A stretch of DNA of 64,000 nt from Euptelea pleiosperma (GCA_035048495.1 CM068545.1:18882741-18946740); one strand, 5' to 3'. Positions 44,409 through 55,944 are shown, numbered from the stretch's first letter. A program made the numbers and translations. Notes: a model not told the origin generated them from the letters alone.

Positions 44409-44580
44409 ATAAGAGCGGAAATAGGAGTAGGCCCCTCCATGGCATTAGGTAACCATACATGAAAGGGGAATTGTGCAGATGCTGCCCCGACGAATAATGA
44501 GGCACAGAGAGTAAGAAATAAATAATAATTGACCCATTGTTATCAATCAAGTTATTCACTATTTCGAACAAGGATCGATC
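44404..44580 (-). pseudogene. ndhF: Plastid ndhF fragment (NUPT)
   Basis: The minus strand encodes FEIVNNLI, then [39 protein letters not shown], a signature block of plastid NdhF (NADH dehydrogenase-like subunit 5). The frame is interrupted and the match stops at the rRNA-like junction. Nuclear copies like this are non-functional. Confidence 0.82.
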
Positions 44581-44949
44581 ATCGATAATGGATTAGATCG
44601 CAATCATACCAGTAACAATCTCAATTCTTTTTATTCCAAGCAAGACAAGGATTCGACAATATCTTAGCCACCATCAAGGAACTATTCGTACGTTGTTGAC
44701 TAGAAATATGGAATGCCAATCTTTGATAATTTTGTCATTTATCTAAAGATCAATTAGAAATCGAAAAATTAGATGCATAATTTTTTTTTTCTTGAGTTGG
44801 ATTAAGACTTCCAATTGAATGAGTATGAGTAAAGGACCCACGGATGAAAATACGAAAGTATATTTCTAATCACATTGCGTTGTTGTGCTTGGGCTTTGCG
44901 GGCTCTTAATTACATGGATATTTCAATGTGCTCATCAGCACCTGACCCA

Positions 44950-45110
44950 GAGATAATACTCAGCCGCTTGTGAACCATCAGGTACTGTCTTATTCAATGT
45001 TTATTCAATTACTCTTTTACCCGCAAACACAATGTAGGCATTGGGTTCGGCAATATAATGATATCTCCCAACATAACATAACTTGGGTCTGTCATCTTTA
45101 TGGAGATGGT
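44950..45110 (-). pseudogene. accD: Plastid accD fragment (NUPT)
   Basis: The minus strand shows MLGDII, AEPNAYIVFAGKRVIE, an in-frame TAA, then TLNKTVPDGSQAAEY, the conserved C-terminal part of the plastid acetyl-CoA carboxylase beta subunit. The stop and an upstream frameshift mark it as dead. It lies about 400 bp from the ndhF scrap, although these genes are far apart in plastid genomes. Confidence 0.82.
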
Positions 45111-45460
45111 TTTACCTCGTCTGATATTCATTCTAGTATCTGGAAAGGAAAAAATTGAAGATTTCACATAGTACTTTTGATTGAAAAATCAATCTGATTT
45201 CTTTCGTACCCTTTGCTCGATGAGATTCTACAGGATCAAACATGCGATAGTTTACCCTGTGGTGGATGTCAGCGGTTCGAGGGATGAGACATTGTCATGA
45301 AGGTCGCTGATCATATCTATGCTGACATGTCCAATACCAAATTTTGAAGAGGAATTGTATGTGATCACTCAGGCAACATTTGACACCAGATATTATTGAA
45401 TAATCAACGCTACGGGAGAAAAGTTACGCAAGTCTATTAATACAAAAATGGTTGAAACAT

Positions 45461-45850
45461 TTTTTTTTATTTTTTTATTTTTTTGATAAATAAAAAATGT
45501 ATTGATAGAAAAGGAGATCGAGAAGATCTCAATACAAAAGGAGGATACAAATTCAACAAAGTATTTGATCCAATCTAAAGACCATATCTTCAAAAAACGT
45601 CCCTCTCATTTCTCGAGATAGGCTGCTCTAACTGAAAAGTAAAGCCTTGATGTTGTTGATGACCTCATGGAGTGATCTTTCCTTGCCAAGGAATGTTCTT
45701 CTATTCCTTTCTTGCTACACCCCCCATATGATAGCTAATGGCAACAGTCTCCATAACACCTTGCCTCTAGTTGAGATTGGCAAAAGAGGCCAACTCTCAA
45801 TGAATTCGCCTAGTGTTGTCGGGAAAAGCCAATATAAGCTCATGTGACCA
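45461..45850 (-). pseudogene. 5'-truncated LINE 3' end
   Basis: The minus strand encodes LWRLLPLAIIWGV, a stop in place of Trp, QERNRRTFLGKERSLHEVIN, the terminal zf-RVT part of plant LINE ORF2. It ends in an A-rich tail (plus-strand T runs at 45461-45483). A relative is at 57430-58050 on plus. Confidence 0.75.
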
Positions 45851-46813
45851 AGGAAAAGTGACCAAATCTGTCAGATTTTTCTTGTTAAAATCTGAGTTCA
45901 TTGTTTTCTCTTAGAATATACTATTTCGATTTGACAAGACTTGATAGTTATTGACAGATACTTCGTCCAATTCAATTCATTGAATTCCTTAAAATCATCT
46001 TTCATTGAGATTTTCTTGTGACTTTGGATTCATCAAATAATCATAGCATGTTTAAATAGTGCAAGAAGAAAAAGAAAAAAATTCGCATATACACCTACCT
46101 ATGACCCGACATGTACAGCAGAGGCCGTGGGGTGACCATTCAGACCTGCATGCCCATGGCCCTTAAGGGTGCAATGGAGAATGATAAACCTCAAGAGGGA
46201 CATACTTATGACCCGACAAGGATGTACAATAGGACATATAGTGACCCCGTTTAAACAGTTTCGTGTGCTCATGGCATCGAGATGTATTTCAATAAGAGAG
46301 TGAGACCAACCTATCCTTGGTCCCACAAGGAGTTGAACCAGGTTTCATAGGCCTCACTAACCCGAAAATGGGAGCAATGAAAATAGCATCAGGCCCCACG
46401 ACACGAAAATAGGAGTTATGTCTTCTATCTCTTCCCATTTTTCCAAACCCATGACCTCGTTTGCCTCTTCTCCCTACTCGATTCTTCACTCTTCTCCTTT
46501 AGTGTAAGCTTTGTTTGAAGTGCATGCCAACAACTTTTCTTAATTTTGCATTTTAGCAAACTTGTATTCCTGAGCTTGTAAAGATTTTCATGAGTTCCTC
46601 AATGATCATGTCCTCGAAGTCTTTTGATTCTTCAATGGCTAAAACAACACAATCAGATTTTGGACCTATTGACCGCGACACATTTGTCCTCGAATTTTGT
46701 TTTCTTGATCACTCCTCAACACCCTGACTAATTTAGTCACATCAAGCTTTTGTCAAGGTTGACAAGTAGACTCCGTTGTTTTTCCTTTCTCACATTTTAA
46801 TTGTTTTTTAAAC
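45851..46813. other. Intergenic DNA, nothing firmly recognised
   Basis: No gene is supported. 46590-46780 has a weak open stretch (MSSKSFDSSMAKTTQSDFGP) reminiscent of a retroelement gag start, but too short to call. Confidence 0.35.
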
Positions 46814-47122
46814 CATGGTTCAAAATAACGCTGTTTAAATGGTTTTAATGGCCGTTTAAATTGTAACGCCCCAAGCCCGTTATGTTAAAAACCGTTTTGA
46901 TGCTTCAAATTTAACGGCCGTTAAACTCGTTTTTAAAAGCCATTAAAATCTGGAAGATTTTGTGAAAAAAAAATGGTGGTTATTTTTAGTTTTTTTCGTT
47001 TTTCAAAATTTGAATTTCAACCTCATTTTTTCTGGTTTTTTTTTTGCCTGTCTGTTACAATTCGTTTTAACGGTAACGCCCACAGTCCGTTATACCATTA
47101 AAACTGCCTCCTTTAAACCTTG
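46814..47122. mobile_element. CAAGGTTT/AACGG foldback MITE
   Basis: Ends CATGGTTCAAAATAACG and (reverse complement of the right) CAAGGTTTAAAGGAGGC; 8-bp flanks TTTTAAAC and ATTTAAAC (7 of 8). The interior is the family centre with AAATTTGAATTTCAACC. Confidence 0.68.
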
Positions 47123-47329
47123 ATTTAAACTATTGTGCACATCCTTCTCTGCATCCCAAAGAGCATCTTTCATTGATTTATAAATAGTACATTGCACAGT
47201 TTTGTTTCTTTTTTATATTTAACACCGACAAGGTGCATTTTTTTTTTTTTTTATACTAAAAAACGGTCAACAAAATACAACTATTGCGTACAGCAATGAA
47301 CCATAATGACATGTGCTTTGCCACATCTC

Positions 47330-47845
47330 TTAGATGGGCCTAAGCCCAAATATTGTATGTCTAGTCAACTTAAGAGAAATGCTAGTGGTACCTGCAGACC
47401 CAGCTCATCTAGACTCCTATAGATCAGTGCGTGAGGGAAAAATAGTTGCTTCCCCAGTGGAGCAAAGCTTGATACTTTGCACGCCATAAATGCCATGTGG
47501 CACTCTTTGTGGCTCACTAGTTCCATGATTGCCCAGCTCTTGGTGGAAATTACAAAAAAAAAAAAAAAAAAAAATCAGCCTTGGGTGATTTCTAACCATT
47601 GGATTTGAGCATTTTTCATCATGGGCTTCTTCAGCAAGCCCATGGGGTGTAAGAAATGCTCCACGGCTAGAAATCACCAATCAGGTTGATTTTTTGGTGT
47701 GTAGATCCACCATGGATGGGCGTAAAGTTCATAGGGTCAGCAGGCCCTTTCAGGTGTGCCACCTGACATATTTTATGTGCGGACGATCAAAGTGTCTGAT
47801 AGAAATATAAATGTTTTTATAGTTGGCCTGACATGTCCAATGAGA
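47330..47845 (+). repeat. Duplicated segment, copy 1 of 3 (contains empty site)
   Basis: Shares GATGGGCCTAAGCCCAAATA, GAAATGCTAGTGGTACCT, ATCTAGACTCCTATAGAT and a family A foldback (about 47480-47765) with 48900-49430, and its 3' part with 52880-53550. It reads CATAGGGTCAGCAGGCCC where the third copy carries a 390-bp insertion. Confidence 0.7.
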
Positions 47846-48189
47846 GTGTCGTGGGCACGGGCCACCCACATCTATATAACAAGTTACAGTGGTTGTCTTA
47901 TACCCTCGTGTTATCTTATATGGCTTCGATAATGAGTAACTGAGATCCACTATGCTTCATATCAGTGGTTGAGATTAACTCCCACCCGATTTTAACAAAC
48001 ATTTTGTTGGAGAGTGTCGCGGGCACGGGCCACCGACACAAATAACAAAATAACTCAGTTGTATTCTCTTATCTTATCATGTTTCATAGATAAAGAGTGG
48101 TTGAGATCAAATCCATCCATCTAATGTGGACGGTTAGATTTCAGCCACTCAATCCCCCTCATTTATTCATTCACTCCCACTCATTTGAC

Positions 48190-48470
48190 CTCAATTTATT
48201 AAAAATTTGAAATTCAAAATTTAATTTGAACACCGTCATTTTTTGTTATTTCTATTATTTTTTCTATTTTTTCCTCTATGCGTTACAATCTGTTATAACA
48301 GCCGTTATATTGGAAAAAAGGTAACGCCCAAGTCCGTTGTACCGTTTGAGTGCCGAAGGCACCCAATTTTTACAAACGCTTTTGTCGGAGAGTGCCATGG
48401 GCACGGGCCATTTACTAGTATAGATAAATGTGGAAGTCTTATGTATACCCTTATGTCTCTGAATTTGTAG
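48190..48470. repeat. Partial AACGG-family arm
   Basis: AAATTTGAAATTCAAAATTT, GTTATAACAGCCGTTATA and AAAAAAGGTAACGCCC resemble the right half of the CAAGGTTT family. GGAGAGTGTCGCGGGCACGG-like words also recur at 47840 and 48010 in the neighbouring DNA. Confidence 0.45.
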
Positions 48471-51230
48471 GATTTTTGGATAATTCTCTATCAAAAGGTT
48501 TATAATTAGGGTTTATTGTGACTTGTACATATTAATTTTACTCACTCGATAATTATTTTATCATTATACTTGTGTGGGTCCTAGCAATTATATGATTTTA
48601 AATACGCGATCAAAAAATGAAATTGATTTTCATTGAAAGTGAAACATTGGGAAGCGAACTAAGTTAGGTCTTTTCTCACCCTCTCTTATCTATATATATA
48701 GTGTTATTTTTTAAATTAATAGATTTAGTTGATTGTATTTAAATTCCCTCGTGATTGAAATTGTTAAAAATTGCATTTTGATAATCCATATATTTCGATC
48801 TTGTTTAAAAAACTTGTTATATCTTATTATTGATTTTGATATTATTTATAGACTTGATTACATGTGTTATGGATACTATTAGTTATTATGGTTAAGCTGA
48901 TGGGTCATCTCTTAGATGGGCCTTAGCCCAAATATTGTACGTGTATGTCTAGTCATCTTAATAGAAATGCTAGTGGTACCTACGGGCCTGGTTCATCTAG
49001 ACTCCTATAGATTAGTGTGTGAGGAGTACTGGAGCAAAGTTTGATACTTTGCACACCAATATCAATGCCATGTCGCACGCTCTTTGCAGCTGACAAAAAA
49101 ATCAGCTTGATGGGTGATTTCTAACCGTTGGATTTGAGCATATTTCATCATGGGCTTCTTGAACAAGGCCATGGGTGAAAAGTATTGGTTTCCAAATACA
49201 AAATGGAAAAAAAAAATGTTCAATGGCTAGAATTAACCAATTAATCAGGCTGATTTTTTTGGTGAGTAGGTCCACCAGGGATGGGCATAAAGTTCATAAG
49301 GGTCAGCGGTGTGCCACCTGGCATTTTTTAATGTGCGGAAGATCAAAGTTTGCTCCCCCACGATGCGTGTCTGCTAGAAATATAAATGTTTTTTATAATT
49401 GGCCTGACATGTCCAATGAGAACAGACTATAGAATTAGTTTTGTTCCTATTGGACTCCATTGCAAGGAGTCCAAACTTAACCAGCATATCAACCCATCCT
49501 AAGTTGATTGCTTTCTGAACTTGAAGTGATAGAAAGAAGAAACCTTATACAGATTGAAAACCACAACATACGAAAAAAACGACAATAATCTCAAATAACA
49601 TGATCAAGAGCTTGATATTTCGTAAAAGGAGAGACAGCGGAGTCTACTTAGCGACCTTGATGAAAGCTAGTTGCGAGGAATTGGAGACTTTAGTGAGGGT
49701 GTTGAGTTGAGGAGTGAGCAAGCAGTTGGATGTGTCCTCTCTATGGAAGAAATCCATGCACTTGCAATCCTTAATTGCTACATTTCTCCCTACACTCAAC
49801 AAGCTTCATGGGTCCATCTCCTTTTGTATATTTACTCGAGAAGTGATCGACCCCCACAATTTTGTAGTAATCTACATTGGTCCCACCATTGCAAGGAGGG
49901 AGCTTCGAAGGTGCACAATTCTTGCTCCACCCCATTAGGCCATTTGGCGTAGGACAAGCAACGCATTGGTTGTCCTCGCAAAGCCCCAACGCCCCACGCC
50001 TCTCAGGCAATAAACATTCACTCTCATGCCCCACTCTAAATTGGGAATCTCTAGAGAAGAGGGTGAAGGTTTGATCCCATTGGCCCCATTTGACGTTGTC
50101 GTAGTAAGTGTAGAAACGGATGTTACCGTCCAATCCTAGTCGAAAGATTGACAAGGTGCTATTGTATTTTGGTCGGATAACCATGAGTGACCAAGTAGTG
50201 GAGAAGTTGGGAGAGGTGGCGATATTGTACTGGACACTTAAATCGTAAGCCTTGGCTTCATCAGTCTCAGGGACACTGTTAAAGGTTACATTTGCCAAGT
50301 ATCCCTCCTTAAAAATGATGAACCAGAAAGAATTGTCCAATAAAGTGATGGCTTTGGGGAATTCTTGCTCTTAAAATACAAAGCCATTCGTTTCCGTTCC
50401 AAAACCAAGCTGTAAGGCCCTTCCGAGCCATCTACATCGGACAGACGACTGACGAGCTTGGTCGCACCCCCTGGACGAAGACTTTGACATACCAAGAGAG
50501 TATCCGTAGGACGATCAAAGCTCTGCCAAACAAATCTACTTCGTTTGTCAAGGAGAACCATGTTACCATTGGGTAGTATTTTAAGATCTACGACACCCTT
50601 GTTGGCCGTACCAGTATGCCAAGCCATGCGACCATCAGCATCAACCAAGACAAGGTTACCATCGCGACCAAACTTGAGAATGGCATTCTCACTCACTGGG
50701 TTGCCACGGTTAGCTTCCCATACCCAACGCATTACCCGCTCATACCTATGGTTACCCATTCGTAAGGCGAGAGTAAAAGCGTTAGGGGTGGTGTTGAAGA
50801 AGCAAAGAGTGAAGGGGTAGTTACAGACATGTACGTAAGGGACGATAACTACCACCGTACTCTACCATTTCGTGATTCAAATTATACCCTTCATTAGCAT
50901 ACTTGAATGTCTTGGAGTGGGGCACTTTGGCATCGCTAATGGAAGGAAAGATGAAGAACAAGAAGAAGAATGGAAGGGAAGTAGACATTGCTAGGTCTTG
51001 TTGCATGAACTGTGTGAAGTGTAGTGGGGCCCGGGGGTAGCTAGCCCTTATAACAACCCTAGTTTCTTAAATAAACTTATCCTAGATTTCTAATTTGGGC
51101 AATTACTCACGTTTGCTTGATCTTTTTAGAGAAAAATATTGGCAAGTTGCATATCTGCTGGAACACAATGTCATGGGAGCATCTCCTAGCATATAAAAAG
51201 AATAAAAATGCACGTGATAAACAAAAACCA
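48470..51230. repeat. Segmental duplication, copy A (lectin pseudogene 1)
   Basis: Ordered similarity with 52230-55940: TTTATTGTGACTTGTACATA at about 48510, GATCAAAGTTTGCTCC at about 49340, GATTGAAAACCACAACATAC at about 49550, the lectin gene, and GCATATAAAAAGAATAAAA upstream of it. Offsets vary with later insertions. Confidence 0.8.
49644..50988 (-). pseudogene. EP1-like bulb-type lectin pseudogene, copy 1
   Basis: Reads from MSTSLPFFFLFFIF (signal peptide) through the B_lectin block (VWEANRGNPVSENAILKFGR, DGNLVLVD, FVWQSFDRPTDTLL) to the Cys-rich region (ESECLLPERRGALGLCEDNQ) and the start of the PAN-type region. Compared with copy 2 it has a 4-bp insertion near 50830-50850, a 1-bp deletion near 50320-50345, and a 4-bp insertion near 49772-49778 that makes TAA after REKCSN. 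The family consists of secreted cell-wall glycoproteins (carrot EP1 type) that often lack the full mannose-binding motif. As written it makes only a short N-terminal peptide. Confidence 0.88.
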
Positions 51231-51239
51231 ACGGAGCTT

Positions 51240-51659
51240 TACTGTAGGGGAAAAATCCCACACCCCCTTGAGATCTGAAATAAGCTACGTTGAAGTGGAT
51301 CAGAGGTCGCCGAGAATGGTAATTTATCCTTTTAAACTTAGAATAGTATTTATAAATGTACGGGCTATTTTGGTATGTATTTAACAATGGGGTGAAGTGG
51401 TGCATATGTATGCACACATGGTCGATCTAGACTCTAAAGTAAGCAAAAATTGCGTGTGCACCATATGATGCACCTTGAAAACCATGTCATATCACTGTTT
51501 TCAAAACGGTAACTTTAAAAATATATTTTCAAGGTGAATCACCTCTTTATAATTTGAAAAGAGCTGCATTGAGAATTTAGAATCAAATGTCGTGGACTGT
51601 CGTTAATTAGTAGGCATGTGGGTTGAGAATTGTGAGAATGACGAAGGTGCGGAGAATAA
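51240..51659. other. Upstream region of lectin copy 1, nothing recognised
   Basis: No gene is seen. Short blocks resemble 56880-57060 (GCACCTTGAAAACC, CACTGTTTTCAAAACGG), so this is a further dispersed repeat shared between the upstream flanks of the two lectin copies. Confidence 0.5.
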
Positions 51660-51943
51660 GGGGGCGTTTGGCAACATAAAACTAAGTTAATTATTGACTT
51701 TTATAATCCAAAAAGTTAAAAAGCTAGTTTGGATGTGTTTCATATTTAACTTTTGAAAAGTTAAAAACTAACTTAAAACTGAAGCTAAATTTTTTAGTTT
51801 TTAACTTCTAAGAGAATTACTTCTCAAAAATTAGAAGCCCTCCTAATGCTTTTAATTTCTATGACTTTTTGGGAGGCAAAAAATCAACTAGTAACTTCTA
51901 CTACAAGTAGAAGTGCTTTTACTTCTCGTTCCCAAACGTCCCC
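51660..51943. mobile_element. PIF/Harbinger (Tourist-like) MITE
   Basis: Left GGGGGCGTTTGGCAAC; right reverse-complemented GGGGACGTTTGGGAAC; TAA on both sides (51657-51659 and 51944-51946). 284 bp with an AAGTTAAAA-rich interior forming an imperfect palindrome. Confidence 0.85.
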
Positions 51944-53007
51944 TAAATATATCAAATCTTGGTACTAGTTTTACCTTGTTGCGAAATCCTATTTAAAAAG
52001 TCCCATTTTCAACAGAAATAAACAAATCTACAACTAAAGAGCTAGATACCTGATTGGTTCTAATCTCAAAACAAGCCAAACTCAAATCTATTGCTTGCGA
52101 ATGTCCGACTAGCTTGGGTGAGTACTTCATATAAATCCAATCCAGTTCAAATCGTATTTAAACCTTAGTGTATAATAAGCCATGCTAGTAGCACCTTAAT
52201 TTTTTTTTAATAAACCTAGAGGCCTAATCTAGAGATTTCTAAGTTTTTTGAATAATTCCCTGTCAAAAAAGTATTTTTATAATTAATTAGGGTTTATTGT
52301 GACTTGTACATATTAATTTTACTTAATCGGTAATTATTTTATTATTATATATAGGTGTGGAAGGAGTCATCTACAATTTTCTAGAGATTTTTGAAAAATT
52401 TCAAGTTAAAAGTAGTATTTTTTGTCTTTTAAAATTTTAGATAAATTAATATATTTCTTTTCGGTATTCGGGGCATAAATTTTAACCTGAAGTGAAATTT
52501 TGTAATTTTGCTATTTTGATTCCAAAATTGAGTTTGAAAATTGTATATATAAATTAAACGATAATAAATAATTTATTATTTATTTAAAGTTTTGTGGGCC
52601 TTGGTGGGTGTAATGCCCTGTGTTTTTATTTTATTAATTATTATAACTAATAATTAATTTTTGTAATGGTTAATAATGTATATATGAATTATGTTTAATT
52701 GGGGTATATAGGTTTAGTCAGGTGGACTTTTAGAGTCATTCTAGAGATTTTTCAGGTCTATTTAGGACACAGTTAGTAGTCCAGTTGATACCTATAGACT
52801 TTAGGTTTATTTATCGTCCATAGGTTGACAAAAAATAAGACTTTTGATCTTTCATATATAAGCCTAAGTGAAAAAGGGCGAAAAGCGCATTGGGTTCCAA
52901 ACCCAAAATGGAAACAATGCTCAACGGCTAGAAATCATCAATTAGGCATTTTTTTTTTGGTTGTAGACCAGGGATGCACATAAATTAAAGTTCATAGGGT
53001 CAACGGG

Positions 53008-53397
53008 GGGAAAAAATTTAGATGCAGTCAATGCAGAGGACCCTCGTGGCCTTACATAGATCACTGTTTTTGGGCCCACCAACCACATGGATGTTTAGCT
53101 CACCCCTTGGTGGATATACAGAGCAAAAATCAGTTTGATTGATAATTTTTAGCTGTTGAATTAAGTACCCAAAAAATATGCAAAAAATCTAACGAGTAGA
53201 ATCAATCTTAAAAATGTGCTAAAATATGTGGCTAGAGAAAACTAATCAGACTGATTTTTTGCATGTCTATCCAAAATGGGGTGAGATAAACATCCATGCG
53301 GTTGGTGGGCCCAAGGCATTGATCTATGTAGGGCCACAACTCACAAGAGCCCTCTGCATCGACTGCATCCAAAGTCCTCTGCATCTAAAATTTTTCC
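53008..53397. mobile_element. MULE-like foldback with related empty site
   Basis: Ends GGGAAAAAATTTAGATGCAG and CTGCATCTAAAATTTTTCC; 9-bp flanks GTCAACGGG and GTCAACAGG (8 of 9). The paralogous segment at 47.7 kb carries the uninterrupted site GGTCAGCAGGCCC. The interior is a family B foldback (CCACCAACCACATGGATGTT, then AACATCCATGCGGTTGGTGG). Confidence 0.82.
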
Positions 53398-53835
53398 GTC
53401 AACAGGCCCTTTGAGGTGTGCCGCCTGCCATATTTGATGTGCGTAAGATCAAAGTTTGCTCCTCCACGATGCGTGTTTGATAGAAACATAAGTGTTTTTT
53501 TTTTTTTTTTTTTTATCGTTGGCCCGACATGGCCAATGAGAACAGACCTATATAAAAACAATTAAGTTTGTTCCCATTGGACTCCCACTAGATTCAACCT
53601 ACTACAAAAAACTCTTCATTGATAGTGGAAAATGGGGATGATGGCTTCCAGTACTCCCTTGTCTCCTTGGGTATTTGGAGTGAACAATGTTTATTATTAA
53701 GTAAGCTCTTCTTTGATGCATAGAAAACAATGAAGCCCTCCTTGGAAAAATTAATATTAAATCAGTAAATTCATTTATTTTTGGGTCACCCAGCCCTTTG
53801 ATCATCAGTCAATGTTGTTGACTAACCCCAACAAA

Positions 53836-54150
53836 AAGTGGCTGATTTTTGGTGCGGATGATAACCTCACCATATAGATCACCCTAACAAAAAATCAGCC
53901 CATTCTGAAATTTCTAACCCCATCAAATATGGTTTTATATTTACACGGTAAAAATCGATGGTCCATAATGCTTCAGCTTCTAAACCAGTCTATGAATATC
54001 AGAATGATTTGAATTTTTGTGAGGATGATCGCCTCACCATAGAGATCATCCTCACCAAAAATCAGCCCTTGATTCATCTTCTACGTGGGTACGCTAAGAT
54101 GGGGGTCAAAAAAGGGGGTCAGAAATGGGGGTCCCTTGAGCCCGACCCAT
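53836..54150. repeat. Family C/D foldback ending in GGGGTCCCTTGAGCCCGACCC
   Basis: Contains CAGCTTCTAAACCAGTCTAT, GTGAGGATGATCGCCTCACC and ATAGAGATCATCCTCACC cores, and closes with the GGGGTC...GAGCCCGACCC end that mirrors the left end at 42313. Confidence 0.6.
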
Positions 54151-54309
54151 TAAACTTAGCCAGCTTATCAACCATCAAGCCTGCCTAAGTTGATTGCTTT
54201 CTGAACATGAAGCGATGGAAAGAAGAAACCTTAATTATAAAGATTGAAAACCACAACATACGAAAAAACAACAACAATATATAATCTCAAATAACATGAT
54301 GATCAAGAG

Positions 54310-55650
54310 CTACTTAGCGACCTTGATGAAAGCTAGATGCGAGGAATTGGAAACTTTAGTGAGGGTGTTGAGTTGAGGAGTGAGCAAGCAATTGGATGTG
54401 TCCTCTTTATAGAAGAATCCCATGCACTTGCAATCCTTGCTACATTTCTCCCTACACTCAACAAGCTTCATGGGTCCATCTCCTTTTGCATATTTACTCG
54501 AGAAGTGATCGACGCCCACAATTTTGTAGTAATCAACATTGGTCCCACCATTGCAAGGAGGGAGCTTCGAAGGTGCACAATTCTTGCTCCACCCCATTAG
54601 GCCATTTGGCGTAGGACAAGCAACGCATTGGCTGTCCTCGCAAAGACCCAATGCCCCACACCTCTCAGGCAATAAACACTCACTCTCATGCCACACTCTA
54701 TATTGGGAATTACCTTTAGCGAAGAGGGTGAAGGTTTCATCCCATGGGCCCCGTTGGACTTTGTCGTAGTAAGTGTAGAACCGGATGTTACCGTCCGATC
54801 CTAGTCGAAAGATTGATAAGGTGCTATTGTATTTTGGTCGAGTGACCACGAGTGATCAAGTAGTGGAGGAGTTGGGAGAGGTGGCGATGTCGTACTGGAC
54901 TCGTATATCGTAAGCCATGGCATCCTCAGTCTCAGGGACACTGTTAAAGGTTACTTTTGGCAAGTAGCCCTCAAATTGGATGAACCAAGAAGAAGATGTC
55001 CAATAAAGTGATGGCTTTGGGGAATTCTTGCTCTTAAAATACAAAGCCAATCGTTTGCGTTCCAAAACCAAGCTGTAAGGCCCTTCCGAGCCATCTACAT
55101 CAGACACACGGCTGACGAGCTTGGTCGCACCTCCTGCAAGAAGACTTTGACCTACCAAGAGAGTATCCGTAGGATGATCAAAGCTCTGCCAAACAAATCT
55201 ACCTCGTTTGTCAAGGAGAACCAAGTTACCATTGGGTAGTAGTTTAAGATCAACTACACCCTTGTTGGCCGTACCAGTCTGCCAAGCCATGCGACCATCA
55301 GTATCAACCAAGACGAGGTTACCGTCGCGACCAAACTTGAGAATAGCATTCTCACTCACTGGGTTGCCACGGTTAGCTTCCCAAACCCAATGCATCATTC
55401 GGTCGGACTTATATTGGTCACCCATTTGTAAGGCGAGAGTAAACGCGTTATGGGTTGTGTTATAGAAGCAAAGAGTGAAGGGGTCGGTGGCGACATGTAA
55501 GGCAGGGTAACTACCATCGTACTCTACCATGTCGTAACTCAAATACCCTTGATTAACATACTTGAATGTCTTAGAAACGGGAACTGTGGCCTGAACAATG
55601 GAAGCAAAGATGAAAAATAAGAAGAAGAATGGAAGGGACGAAGCAGACAT
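54310..55650 (-). pseudogene. EP1-like bulb-type lectin gene, copy 2, with one nonsense codon
   Basis: A single frame of 446 codons, broken only by TGA at 54856-54858 (codon 265), where copy 1 has TGG (Trp). Signal peptide about residues 1-21 (MSASSLPFFFLFFIFASIVQ). Bulb-type lectin domain about 60-190 (GRDGNLVLVD, LPNGNLVLLD, FVWQSFDHPTDTLLVGQ; the mannose-binding QxDxNxVxY motif is not intact). EGF-like Cys cluster about 325-345 (CLLPERCGALGLCEDSQCVA). PAN-like region about 395-440 (CREKCSKDCKCMGFFYKEDT). The length is usual for secreted EP1-type glycoproteins of the cell wall. A truncated 264-residue secreted lectin domain could still be made. Start chosen by match to copy 1. Confidence 0.9.
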
Positions 55651-55688
55651 CGCTAGGTCTTGTTGCAGGGTAGAGTAAGAGAGGGTCT

Positions 55689-55697
55689 CTATTTATA
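55689..55697 (-). promoter_or_regulatory. TATA box of lectin copy 2
   Basis: TATAAATAG on minus, about 40 bp upstream of the ATG at 55650, implying a very short leader. Copy 1 lacks an equally good match at this position. Confidence 0.55.
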
Positions 55698-55944
55698 ACC
55701 TGGCCCCTAGGTTAGGCTGTGACCCTCAGTCCACGTTTCAACATCTTATCTCATTGCAGGTTCCATCATCTTAACCGGAGTTGGATACTCTTACAGGTCC
55801 AAATTCGGCAATTACCCACGTTTGCTTTCCCCACGTTTGCTTTCTTTATCGTTTTAGAGAAAAACGATGTTGACCACGTTGTTATGACTTATGAGATCGA
55901 GCATGATCTCCTAGCATATAAAAAGAATAAAACGTGATCAACCC

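Larger units (their letters stand above)
52230..55940. repeat. Segmental duplication, copy B (lectin pseudogene 2)
   Basis: Partner of 48470-51230 in direct orientation. It has gained a 390-bp MULE-like insertion (53008-53397), a T-rich run (53498-53515) and a family C/D foldback (about 53836-54150) since duplication. 52609 onward (TGTAATGCCCTG) may be a gypsy LTR 5' end. Confidence 0.8.

Noticed and set aside
45157..45330. Further plastid sequence after accD
   Set aside because: Some words look plastid-like (GTACCC..., CTACAGGATCAAAC), but I could not assign them to a gene.
52609..52760. Full gypsy LTR starting TGTAATGCCCTG
   Set aside because: Only the start signature is present; no matching GTGACA-type end or TSD was found before the next repeat.
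42300..54150. One 12-kb transposon bounded by the GGGTCGGGCTCA ends at 42313 and about 54146
   Set aside because: The ends are inverted relative to each other, but the interval holds many independent elements and a segmental duplication. Two separate MITE copies are far more likely.
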